From positions 1 to 18,155 of the forward strand of contig WFUK01000354.1 of assembly GCA_015485015.1 (NCBI GenBank): a DNA stretch of 18,155 nucleotides, given 5' to 3'. A program made the position numbers and the translations under genes. Under the pieces are notes generated by a model, which saw only the letters and a list, made by a program, of their open reading frames with translations, had not been told where the DNA came from and made no database searches. Below are positions 7,406 through 14,450 of the stretch, one piece after another (positions within the stretch are counted from its first letter, which is position 1; every line of letters starts with the position of its first letter). Origin of the DNA: Paracoccaceae bacterium (GTDB lineage: Bacteria > Pseudomonadota > Alphaproteobacteria > Rhodobacterales > Rhodobacteraceae).

Positions 7406-7434
7406 TTGACAAGTGGCTTTTGACTTGCTCTAAG
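7406..7434 (+). promoter_or_regulatory. Candidate rightward promoter of the arsenic operon
   Basis: TTGACA (7406-7411), 17 nt, TCTAAG (7429-7434; 4 of 6 to consensus). Its -35 overlaps the -35 of the leftward promoter, giving a compact divergent pair. Transcription would start near 7441, just before operator 2. Confidence 0.45.
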
Positions 7435-7444
7435 AATACGACAC

Positions 7445-7460
7445 TTCGGCAATCGCCGTA
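7445..7460. promoter_or_regulatory. Candidate ArsR operator 2 in the rightward leader
   Basis: TTCGGCAATCGCCGTA, a dyad of the same design as the one at 7380 (shared pattern TTCGrCAATmGCCGwA), 65 nt away. It would lie just downstream of the predicted rightward start site and before the microORF. Confidence 0.5.
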
Positions 7461-7480
7461 ATAACCTGGGAGCCACACAT

Positions 7481-7552
7481 ATGCTGCGTAGATTTTTTGC
7501 CGACGCCGCCATCGCCGCGACCTATACCTTTAAGTGGCTTCTGGAGGAATGA
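7481..7552 (+). CDS. 23-residue microORF at the head of the arsenic operon
   Basis: ATG 7481 to TGA 7552, preceded by GGGAG at a suitable distance. The predicted peptide starts MLRRFFADAAIAATYTF and ends with an aromatic/acidic tail KWLLEE. It is a basic N-terminus followed by an amphipathic or hydrophobic helix. Its final codons CTG GAG GAA contain the GGAGGA that serves as ribosome site for the next gene, whose ATG is 2 nt after the stop, so translation is likely coupled. It has no cysteine, so it is unlikely to bind arsenic directly. It could be a leader peptide, a small membrane-associated protein or a fortuitous frame. I do not recognise it. Confidence 0.5.
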   Translation: MLRRFFADAAIAATYTFKWLLEE

Positions 7553-7554
7553 CC

Positions 7555-8721
7555 ATGCCGAGCCAATTTGACCAAGAGATCAATCGCCGCGAAGTGCCTG
7601 CTCTGAAAGTGCACCGGATGGTGCTGGGCGAAGGCGGCGCGGGCCTTTTCCCCGCTGGCGTGGCCGATATGGACTTTATGGCCCCCGAAGTGGTGCGCGC
7701 AGCGATGCAAAAACGTCTGGACCATGGCATTTTCGGCTATGAAGCCGTGCCCGATGCCCTGTTCCCCGCGTTGACCAACTGGATGCAGACCCGCCACGGC
7801 TGGGCGCTAGATCCAAGCCACATTCTGCGCTCGCCCAATGTCCTCAACACCCTCGCCCTTGCCGCCTCGATTTTCACCGAGGCGGGCGACGGTGTGATTG
7901 TGCAGCCGCCGGTATTCTTTGATTTTTACGATATTCTTGAGGAGAACGGCCGCGAAATCCTGCACAACCCACTTGTCCTGAAGGATGGCCGTTATACGAT
8001 GGATTTTGACGGGCTGGAAGCCCTCGCCGCGCAGCCAAACGCCAAAATGATCTATCTTTGCAACCCGCATAACCCCGTTGGCCGCGTCTGGACCCGCGCC
8101 GAGCTACGTATGCTCGGCGATATCTGCGCCCGCCATAATGTGCTGGTGGTCTCCGACGAAATCCACGGTGACATTACATTTGCGGGCCATGATTACACTC
8201 CCTTCGCGGCGCTCGGTCCCGCCTATGCGGATAATTCAATCACCTGCCTCTCCCCCGCCAAAAGCTTCAATATCGCCGCCTGTTGCTCCTCCTTTACCGT
8301 GATCAGCAACGCCGCCCGCCGCAAGGCGTATCAGGTGGAAAACAGCCGCCTGACGGTGAATAAAAACAACGCTTTTGCCAGTGCCGCGATGGTGGCAGCC
8401 TATGCCGATGGCGGGTCGTGGCTGGATGAGGTGCTGGATTATCTCGCCGGCAATATCGCCCTTGTGCGCGAAGCCCTCAAACCGCTGGACGCTGTGCAAA
8501 TGATAGAGCCGGACGGCACCTTCCTGCTCTGGCTGGATTTCCGCGCCATGGGGCTAAGCCCCGAAGACCTCACCAAATTTCTGCGCGAAAAAGCAGGCTG
8601 GGCCGTAACGCGCGGGCAGGCTTTCGGTGTTGAGGGCGAGGGCTTTGCCCGCTTTAACATCGCCTGCACCCGCGCCAAGCTCAAAGCCGCGCTCGCGCAG
8701 CTTACCACCGTATTATCTTAA
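7555..8721 (+). CDS. MalY/PatB-type C-S lyase (aminotransferase fold) in arsenic operon
   Basis: 388-residue fold-type I PLP enzyme of the MalY/PatB family: cystathionine beta-lyase-like enzymes that split cysteine conjugates to thiol (or H2S), pyruvate and ammonia. Seen: FPAGVADMDF near 32-41 (substrate-side loop typical of the family), FGYEAVPDAL, N170 in CNPHNPVGRVW, D201 in VVSDEIHGDI (pairs with the pyridine nitrogen), and the PLP-lysine K236 in LSPAKSFNIA. Start: ATG 7555 with GGAGGA 6 nt upstream; the earlier in-frame GTG 7534 and ATG 7549 place or overlap the ribosome site badly. arsD follows after 18 nt. Its place between ArsR control and arsDA suggests a role in making thiol or sulfide during arsenite stress; this is inference. 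Confidence 0.9.
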   Translation: MPSQFDQEINRREVPALKVHRMVLGEGGAGLFPAGVADMDFMAPEVVRAAMQKRLDHGIFGYEAVPDALFPALTNWMQTRHGWALDPSHILRSPNVLNTLALAASIFTEAGDGVIVQPPVFFDFYDILEENGREILHNPLVLKDGRYTMDFDGLEALAAQPNAKMIYLCNPHNPVGRVWTRAELRMLGDICARHNVLVVSDEIHGDITFAGHDYTPFAALGPAYADNSITCLSPAKSFNIAACCSSFTVISNAARRKAYQVENSRLTVNKNNAFASAAMVAAYADGGSWLDEVLDYLAGNIALVREALKPLDAVQMIEPDGTFLLWLDFRAMGLSPEDLTKFLREKAGWAVTRGQAFGVEGEGFARFNIACTRAKLKAALAQLTTVLS

Positions 8722-8739
8722 CCTCTGAGGAGACCAAAA

Positions 8740-9120
8740 ATGACAACCCTAACCGTTTATGACCCCGCAATGTGCTGCTCCACCGGTATTTGTGGTGCCG
8801 ATGTCGATCAACGTCTGGTCGATTTTGCCGCTGATCTTGATTGGCTGAAATCCGAAGGCGTTGAGGTGAAACGCATCAATATTTCCAACGAACCAATGGA
8901 ATTTGCCACCAATCCCAAGGTGAAAGCCGTGCTGGATTCTGACGGGGTCGAAGGCCTGCCTGTGGTGCTGGCGGACGACGAAACCCGCTCCCAAGGCCGC
9001 TATCCCAATCGCGCCGAGTTGGCGGGCTGGGCGGGCGTGGCCTTCGCTGAAACCGAAGCAAAATCCTCCGGTTGCTGTGGCTCAAGCGACAATTCCGAAG
9101 TCTCTTCCGGCTGCTGCTAA
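8740..9120 (+). CDS. arsD: ArsD arsenite metallochaperone
   Basis: 126-residue cytoplasmic protein that binds As(III) and hands it to ArsA, raising ArsA's affinity. Seen: thioredoxin-like start LTVYDPAMCCSTGICG with Cys12, Cys13 and Cys18, the exact triad needed for arsenite transfer in the R773 protein. The middle contains GLPVVLADD. Two further vicinal pairs follow at the C-terminus (Cys112-113 and Cys125-126), as in the R773 protein though the last pair is shifted. ATG 8740 is preceded by GAGGAG. It lies 18 nt after the C-S lyase and 23 nt before arsA, all one operon. The gene is complete and shows no decay. Confidence 0.95.
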   Translation: MTTLTVYDPAMCCSTGICGADVDQRLVDFAADLDWLKSEGVEVKRINISNEPMEFATNPKVKAVLDSDGVEGLPVVLADDETRSQGRYPNRAELAGWAGVAFAETEAKSSGCCGSSDNSEVSSGCC

Positions 9121-9143
9121 TCTTTCTTTCCCAAGGTATTCCC

Positions 9144-10907
9144 ATGTTTGACTCTCTCCCTAAATTCACGTTTTTCACTGGCAAAGGCGGGGTGGGTAAA
9201 ACCTCGCTGGCCTGCACCACCGCCCTTAGCCTTGCTATGGATGGCAAAAAAGTGCTGCTTGTCAGCACTGACCCTGCCTCCAATGTCGGGCAGGTGTTTG
9301 CCACGGATATCGGCAACAAAATCACGCCTATTAACGATGTAGAAAACCTCTCGGCCATCGAGATAAACCCCGAGGAAAGCGCGGCGGCCTACCGTGAGCG
9401 CATTGTTGGCCCGATGCGGGATTTGCTGCCCGAAGACGCGCTGCGCAGCATCGAAGAGCAGCTTTCCGGCGCCTGCACCGTTGAAATCGCCGCCTTTGAC
9501 GAGTTCACCGCGCTGCTGACCGATAACGACTTGCTGGCACAATATGATAACGTGGTGTTTGACACCGCCCCCACCGGCCACACCATCCGGATGCTCAAGC
9601 TCCCCGGCGCGTGGTCCGGCTTTCTGGAAGAGGGCAAGGGCGACGCCTCCTGCCTTGGCCCCTTGGCTGGCTTGGAAAAGCAGCGCGATAAATACGGCGC
9701 AGCGGTTGATCGGCTTTCCGATGGCGACACCACCCGTATGATTATGGTCGCGCGGCCTCGGCAATCTGCCCTTGGTGAAGTGGCCCGCACCTCCGAAGAA
9801 CTGGCCTCGATCGGCATTAAAAACCAGCAATTGGCGATTAACGGCATGATGCCCACCGAAACGGATGGCGACCCGCTGGCGGCGGCGCTGTTGAAGCGCG
9901 ATGAGGATGCACTGGCAGGGATGACCGCCGAGGTTGCTGCCTTGCCGCGCAAAATCTTCCCGCTCCGCTCTGAAAACCTCGTCGGCCTCGACGCGCTCAA
10001 GCGCTTTGCTTCCGGTGCTGCAGATACGCCAGCAACCGAAGCCACAACCGCGCCCCGTGATTACCCCGAGCTGGGCGCATTGGTTGATGGCATTGAAACC
10101 CCCGGCAAAGGCTTGGTGATGTTTATGGGCAAGGGCGGCGTAGGCAAAACCACCATGGCCGCCGCCGTGGCCACCGAGCTGGCCGCGCGGGGCCATGAGG
10201 TGCTGCTCACCACCACCGACCCCGCAGCGCACATCACCGAAACCCTGAGCGGCGACCAGCCAAACCTGACCGTCAGCCGGATTGACCCAGAGGCCGAAAC
10301 CGCGAAATACCACGCCCATATCATGGCGACCAAAGGCAAAAATCTGGACGACCAAGCCCGCGCCATGCTGGAAGAAGACCTGCGCTCGCCCTGCACCGAA
10401 GAGATCGCTGTGTTTCAGGCGTTTTCCAAGGTGATCCGTGAAAGCAGCCGCCATTTTGTGATTATGGACACCGCGCCAACGGGCCACACGTTGTTGTTGC
10501 TCGATGCCACCGGCTCCTACCACAAAGACATCCTGCGCCACCAAGGCGAATCCAAGGCCAAGTTGGTAACGCCGATGATGCGCCTGCAAGACCCCGCGCA
10601 AACCAAGATCATGATCGTAACCTTGCCCGAAACCACCCCTGTGTTGGAGGCCGCACACCTGCAAGAAGACCTGAAGCGCGCAGGCATTCATCCGTGGGGC
10701 TGGATTGTGAACTCAAGCCTTGCCGCCGCCCACACCACCCAGCCGATTTTGCAAAAGCGCGCGCGGGCCGAGCAAGCGCAAATCAGCAAAGTCGCGGATG
10801 AGCTTTCGACCCGCTATGCCGTGGTGCCCATGCAAGCCGAAGAGCCGGTTGGCGCAGGCAGGCTACAAGCGCTTTGCGCGGTCACCCGCCCCGCAACGGC
10901 TGCATGA
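9144..10907 (+). CDS. arsA: ArsA arsenite-stimulated ATPase
   Basis: 587-residue two-domain ATPase (A1 and A2) that energises arsenite extrusion through a membrane partner. Seen: P-loops GKGGVGKTS (13-21) and GKGGVGKTT (330-337 region), signal-transduction DTAPTGHT motifs at 140-147 and 442-449, and the three arsenite cysteines Cys111 (SGACTVE), Cys170 (DASCLGP) and Cys417 (RSPCTEE), matching Cys113/172/422 of the R773 enzyme. All catalytic and metal residues are intact. Start: ATG 9144 with AAGG upstream; the in-frame start at 9072 would lie inside arsD. The last codons overlap the next start by ATGA. Normally ArsB or Acr3 follows; here only a truncated MFS gene does. Confidence 0.96.
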   Translation: MFDSLPKFTFFTGKGGVGKTSLACTTALSLAMDGKKVLLVSTDPASNVGQVFATDIGNKITPINDVENLSAIEINPEESAAAYRERIVGPMRDLLPEDALRSIEEQLSGACTVEIAAFDEFTALLTDNDLLAQYDNVVFDTAPTGHTIRMLKLPGAWSGFLEEGKGDASCLGPLAGLEKQRDKYGAAVDRLSDGDTTRMIMVARPRQSALGEVARTSEELASIGIKNQQLAINGMMPTETDGDPLAAALLKRDEDALAGMTAEVAALPRKIFPLRSENLVGLDALKRFASGAADTPATEATTAPRDYPELGALVDGIETPGKGLVMFMGKGGVGKTTMAAAVATELAARGHEVLLTTTDPAAHITETLSGDQPNLTVSRIDPEAETAKYHAHIMATKGKNLDDQARAMLEEDLRSPCTEEIAVFQAFSKVIRESSRHFVIMDTAPTGHTLLLLDATGSYHKDILRHQGESKAKLVTPMMRLQDPAQTKIMIVTLPETTPVLEAAHLQEDLKRAGIHPWGWIVNSSLAAAHTTQPILQKRARAEQAQISKVADELSTRYAVVPMQAEEPVGAGRLQALCAVTRPATAA

Positions 10908-11095
10908 CCCCTGCCAAACCACCGATAAACAGCCGAGGCCATTGGGCCTTGGCCATCGGGGAAACGCTGGTATGGGCGGGGCTGTTTTATATCTTCGCCG
11001 CCCTCTTGCTAAGCTGGGAGCGCGGCCTTGGCTGGCCCAAAACCGACCTGACCATCGCCTTTACGCTCACCCTTATACTCGTGCGCAGCCGGTAG
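10904..11095 (+). pseudogene. Truncated MFS transporter, N-terminal 63 residues
   Basis: Starts at ATG 10904, overlapping the arsA stop by four bases. The sequence GETLVWAGLFYIFAALLLSW then LGWPKTDLTIAFTLTLI looks like the first transmembrane helix, the following loop and the start of helix 2 of major-facilitator permeases (pattern 'DLGWSK.dLt.AFtl'). It ends at TAG 11093-11095, far short of about 400 residues. Beyond the stop, a neighbouring frame reads AQPVGPNAASTRVM, vaguely like the APxAGRxxD...RVM loop between helices 2 and 3. Decay by indel, then loss of the rest by deletion near 11130, fits. The coupled start implies it was the operon's efflux partner. It could instead be a genuine small two-helix protein; I think that less likely. 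Confidence 0.6.
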
Positions 11096-11131
11096 GGCCA
11101 AACGCCGCAAGCACGCGGGTTATGTTTTAAT

Positions 11132-11287
11132 TCACTTACGGGAATCAAATTCTTCAACCATGCTGCGGAAAAACGGATAATCTATCCAGCGGCCACGCCC
11201 GCGGCCCAGCATTTCCAGCTTGTAAACATGCGAAGGCGCTACATTTGCGATATTAACATTTGGGCCAAAACGCTCGATCAGGGCAAT
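11132..11287 (-). pseudogene. C-terminal fragment resembling phosphosulfolactate synthase (ComA)
   Basis: A minus-strand frame ending at TGA 11132-11134 reads IERFGPNVNIANVAPSHVYK then LEMLGRGRGRW and a short tail. FGPxVNxxNxxPxxVxxLExLRxG is the pattern I associate with the C-terminus of ComA-type phosphosulfolactate synthases, though this is from memory on about 50 residues. Upstream the frame meets TAA at 11288-11290, so the front of the gene is missing. It points toward the truncated MFS gene, tail to tail. Sulfolactate genes in roseobacters are often near TTT-type transporters, and a TctC fragment lies directly beside this one, which gives mild support. Confidence 0.4.
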
Positions 11288-11322
11288 TTATTGGGTCGGA
11301 AACTCACCGGTATTGATCTTGA

Positions 11323-11703
11323 TATCCGACCAAACCGGTAGAGCTGATTATCGGCTGGTCGACTGGCGGCAGCACCGATGTTTATGCGCGCGCGCTGGCC
11401 AGTTTTGTGAATGAATATCTCGGCATGCCGATGGTTGTTGTGAACATGCCTGGCGCTTCTGGCATGATCGCAGGCCGCGCGGCCATGGATGCCCCGCATG
11501 ACGGCTATACGCTTTATGTCCAATCCGTCGGCACATTTGTGACCCGCATGCGGATTGATGGTGAGGATTCACCGGTGAATGCTTATGAGGATTTTCAGGC
11601 GATTGGTAGCGTTGGCAATGTGGTAACGGGCCTGATTGTGCCGGCTGATACCCGCACCGGCTCGGTGCCATTTCGCAAATATGTGCCGAGGGTTTCGGCG
11701 TGA
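11323..11703 (+). pseudogene. TctC-family solute-binding protein, internal fragment
   Basis: The frame opens after TGA 11320-11322 and reads YPTKPVELIIGWSTGGSTDV, the usual start of a mature tripartite tricarboxylate transporter (TTT) periplasmic binding protein. It continues with NMPGASGMIAGRAAMDAPHD and GYTLYVQS. About 110 residues match the first third of the family's usual 300 or so. The signal peptide is absent upstream, and no start codon is appropriately placed. After GLIVPAD the frame changes character and ends at 11703, because the sequence there belongs to a gene on the other strand. It is cut at both ends. Ligand unknown; nearby ComA-like debris hints at sulfonates. Confidence 0.8.
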
Positions 11704-11756
11704 AGCGCGGGGGCGCTGGCCAATAGGGCCAGCACTACGGTTTTTTTGAGGCGCAT
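11595..11756 (-). pseudogene. Orphan signal peptide and N-terminus of an exported protein
   Basis: From ATG 11756 on the minus strand: MRLKKTVVLALLASAPALHA is a textbook Sec signal peptide, with cleavage predicted before ETLGTYLRNGTEP. From about the 34th codon the frame runs antisense to the TctC fragment and stops at 11595, so only about the first 33 codons are original. The mature part is too short to identify. No good ribosome site is visible; the ATG sits in the left arm of an 8-bp dyad (11751-11758 with 11775-11782). Another severed gene in the same debris field. Confidence 0.5.
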
Positions 11757-11782
11757 AAATATGCATTTACACACTTATGCGC
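11751..11782. repeat. Perfect 8-bp inverted repeat
   Basis: GCGCATAA (11751-11758) and TTATGCGC (11775-11782), loop 16 nt, between the gene debris and the end of the P-type ATPase gene. No T-run lies on the side needed for a terminator of the ATPase gene, so I leave its role open. Confidence 0.4.
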
Positions 11783-11798
11783 AACTGCCCGAATGCGG

Positions 11799-13883
11799 TT
11801 AGCGTTTCGGCTTATAGCCAAGCAGGCGCAAAGCGTTGATCGTTACCAGCACGGTAGCACCGGTATCGGCCAGAATAGCCATCCAGAGCGAGGTGATGCC
11901 AAATAGTGTGGTCACCAGAAACACTGCCTTTAGTCCAAGCGCAATGGTGATATTCTGATAGATATTCTTCATCGTGGCCTGAGAAAGATCAATCAAGGCC
12001 GGCACATCGGATACCTGTTCATGCAGCAGCGCTGCATCGGCGGTTTCCAGCGCAACATCGGTGCCGCCCCCCATGGCAATGCCGACATCGGCACGGGCCA
12101 GCGCGGGGGCATCATTGATCCCATCGCCGACCATGGCCACCCCGCCTTTTTCCCGCAGGGATTCGATGGTCTTGAGCTTGTCTTCCGGCATCAGCTCGGC
12201 CTGCACCTCCATGCCCAATTGGGCGGCCAGCGCCTTGCCGGTGCGGGCATTATCGCCCGTGAGCATGATGGCCGAAATCCCCATGCCCTTGAGCGTCGCC
12301 ATGGCCGAAGCCGCATCGTCGCGCAGTTCGTCGCGCATGGCGATAATCCCCAGCACCTTGCCATCGGCCAGCACGGCTGCCACGGTTTTGCCGTCCATCT
12401 CCAAGGCTTCGATCTGCGTGCTTTCCCCGGCGCTCAGGCTCGCTACCTCGGCCGCATAGCGCGGCGAGGCCACGATCACCTCAACCTTGCCAACCATCGC
12501 CTGCACCCCGCGCCCGCGCAGGGCCTCGGAATCGGTGGTGGCTTCCAGCTTCAACCCTTCTGCACGCTCGGTAATCGCTTGGGCCAAAGGATGCGACGAG
12601 CCGGCCTCGACCGCCGCCGCCAGCGCCAGCATAGCGTCCTCGGTGCCGCTAAAGGTCACGACATCGGTTACTTTGGGCGTGCCTTCCGAGAGCGTGCCGG
12701 TTTTGTCAAAAGCTACGGTGCGAACCTTGCCAATGGCCTCCAGCACCGCGCCGCCTTTCATCAACAGCCCTTGGCGCGCGCCGCTGGAAATGCCCGAGGT
12801 GATGGCCGCCGGCGTGGAAAGCACCAGCGCACAGGGGCAACCGATGAGCAGGATCGCAAGGCCCTTATAGACCCATATTCCAAGATCGGCACCCGTAAAC
12901 AAAGGTGGCAAAAACGCGATCATTGCCGCCACCACAATCACACCCGGGGTGTAATATTTGCTGAACCGGTCAATAAAGCGCGCGGTCGGGGCCTTGGAGG
13001 CCTCGGCATCTTCCACCATTTGCAAAATCCGCGAAATCATATTATTTTCAGCGGCTTGCGTAACCTCCATGCGGATCAAACCATCGGTGTTGATCGAACC
13101 GGCAAACACCGAATCGCCGACGCCCTTATGACGCGGCATGGATTCGCCGGTCACAGCCGCTTCGTCAATCGCGGTTTCGCCCATGGTGAGGGTGCCGTCA
13201 GCCGGCACACGGCCTCCGGGGCGGACCTCGATAATATCGCCAACCTGCAAGCTGCTGGCCTCGACCTCGCTCACCTTGTCTCCCACCACGAGATACGCCG
13301 ATTTCGGCACCAGATCCGCCAGCGCCTGCACCGAGGAGCGGGCCTTGGCCGCTGCCATCATCTCCAGCAATTCACCGATCAGGAATAAAAACACCACAAC
13401 CGAGGCTTCGGCGGCTTCGTCAATCACAATCGCGCCAATCACGGCGATCGTGACCAGCATTTCGATGGTAAACGGCTGCCCCAGAATCGCAGAGGCAAAA
13501 GCCTTGCGCGCCAATGGAACCAGCGCCAGCAGCGCCCCCGCCGCAAATACATAGCCCGCATATTCAGGCATAAGGAAAGAAAGCACCGTGGCGAGCGCAA
13601 GGATGGCCCCCGCCGCAATCACCAGCCGCCCCTTGCCGGTTTGCCACCAGCTTTTCGGAGCCTCGGGGGCTGCATTTTCCCGCACCTTATAGCCCAGCTT
13701 CTGGATCACCTGTTTCACGCTGGCGGCATTGCCGCCCTTGCCAATATCCAGCTTCAGCTTTTGGTTGGTGTAGTTCAGCGATACATTCTCCACCCCCGGC
13801 AGGGCGCATACCGCCCCCTCGATTTTGCTGGTGCAGCTCGGGCAATCCATGCCCTCTACTTGAAGTGTTAGTTGTTCGGCCAT
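11799..13883 (-). CDS. zntA: P1B-type heavy-metal ATPase (Zn/Cd/Pb efflux)
   Basis: 694-residue inner-membrane pump. Seen in order: N-terminal HMA domain with GMDCPSC (Cys14, Cys17), membrane helices from about residue 86, actuator loop TGES (245-248), transmembrane metal site CPC at 349-351, phosphorylation site DKTGTL with Asp393, hinge GDGINDAPAL, and last helices with ADTGATVLVTINALRLL. The CPC plus the Asp in ADTGAT of the final helix marks subgroup P1B-2 (ZntA/CadA: Zn, Cd, Pb) rather than copper pumps. Start: ATG 13883 with AGGAG 7 nt upstream; the longer in-frame start at 13934 would lie within the promoter. It is transcribed toward the debris field. Complete and apparently functional; exported metal predicted, not proven. 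Confidence 0.94.
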   Translation of the reverse strand: MAEQLTLQVEGMDCPSCTSKIEGAVCALPGVENVSLNYTNQKLKLDIGKGGNAASVKQVIQKLGYKVRENAAPEAPKSWWQTGKGRLVIAAGAILALATVLSFLMPEYAGYVFAAGALLALVPLARKAFASAILGQPFTIEMLVTIAVIGAIVIDEAAEASVVVFLFLIGELLEMMAAAKARSSVQALADLVPKSAYLVVGDKVSEVEASSLQVGDIIEVRPGGRVPADGTLTMGETAIDEAAVTGESMPRHKGVGDSVFAGSINTDGLIRMEVTQAAENNMISRILQMVEDAEASKAPTARFIDRFSKYYTPGVIVVAAMIAFLPPLFTGADLGIWVYKGLAILLIGCPCALVLSTPAAITSGISSGARQGLLMKGGAVLEAIGKVRTVAFDKTGTLSEGTPKVTDVVTFSGTEDAMLALAAAVEAGSSHPLAQAITERAEGLKLEATTDSEALRGRGVQAMVGKVEVIVASPRYAAEVASLSAGESTQIEALEMDGKTVAAVLADGKVLGIIAMRDELRDDAASAMATLKGMGISAIMLTGDNARTGKALAAQLGMEVQAELMPEDKLKTIESLREKGGVAMVGDGINDAPALARADVGIAMGGGTDVALETADAALLHEQVSDVPALIDLSQATMKNIYQNITIALGLKAVFLVTTLFGITSLWMAILADTGATVLVTINALRLLGYKPKR

Positions 13884-13919
13884 TTGTGGCTCCTGCTTAT
13901 ATAGAATTTGATTCGGGCC

Positions 13920-13950
13920 ATTATGGAATCTCATGCCGCTAGAGCTTCAA
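13920..13950 (-). promoter_or_regulatory. MerR-type promoter of the P-type ATPase
   Basis: Reading the minus strand: -35 TTGAAG (13950-13945), a 19-nt spacer, -10 CATAAT (13925-13920). The overlong spacer is the hallmark of promoters remodelled by MerR-family activators. It holds an imperfect dyad GAAGCTC-N9-GAGATTC (13948-13926; 6 of 7 matching). The start site would be about 30 nt before the ATG. Confidence 0.6.
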
Positions 13951-13981
13951 GAAGTTTTTTTGCGGGTAGGGCGGGAAGCGC

Positions 13982-14010
13982 TTGACGCCCCCGCCCGCGC
14001 GCCCTAAAAC
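13982..14010 (+). promoter_or_regulatory. Probable promoter of the tRNA-Asp pair
   Basis: TTGACG (13982-13987), 17 nt, TAAAAC (14005-14010) followed by a GC-rich discriminator. Same -10 box and spacing as at the tRNA-Val gene. Confidence 0.6.
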
Positions 14011-14051
14011 GCGCCTACGTCGGAAGTTTACTTCTGGCAATTTGTAAATGT

Positions 14052-14128
<77 letters not shown>

Positions 14129-14147
14129 TTTACAAAACAAAGATTGC

Positions 14148-14224
<77 letters not shown>

Positions 14225-14450
14225 GTCTCCTTTATATCTCACGGCAAGTTCGCTTTGCTCACGCCTACCATTGGGGCGGCAAACGGTTGCCGACGCGCGG
14301 TCGCGCGTTTGGGTGCTTTGCCGACGCGTTGTGATTTGCCGCTTTCCATATGTGTTTGGGCGGTTTTACCCGTGCAAAATATTACGCCGCGTGGCTTGAT
14401 GCCTTTGGCATTACTGCTTACGGTTTTGCTTTAGCTGACAGGAGCGGGTT
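14225..14450. other. Intergenic stretch before the choline dehydrogenase gene
   Basis: 226 nt with no credible gene. It holds an 11-bp direct repeat TTGCCGACGCG (14287-14297 and 14318-14328) and a GC hairpin ACGCGC/GCGCGT (14293-14308) between. No clear promoter or BetI-type operator could be picked out. The AGGAG at 14440-14444 is the ribosome site of the next gene. Confidence 0.5.

Noticed and set aside
9117..10691. A 524-codon open frame on the minus strand
   Set aside because: It is fully antisense to arsA, whose motifs are intact. Its His/Gly/Gln-rich translation is typical of an antisense shadow in GC-rich DNA.
12021..13388. A 455-codon open frame on the plus strand
   Set aside because: Antisense to the P-type ATPase gene, with composition rich in Arg, His and Gly and no recognisable domain.
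14287..14328. 11-bp direct repeat and GC hairpin before betA as a regulatory element or terminator
   Set aside because: Only two copies, GC-rich and no T-run, so chance or weak structure explains it as well.
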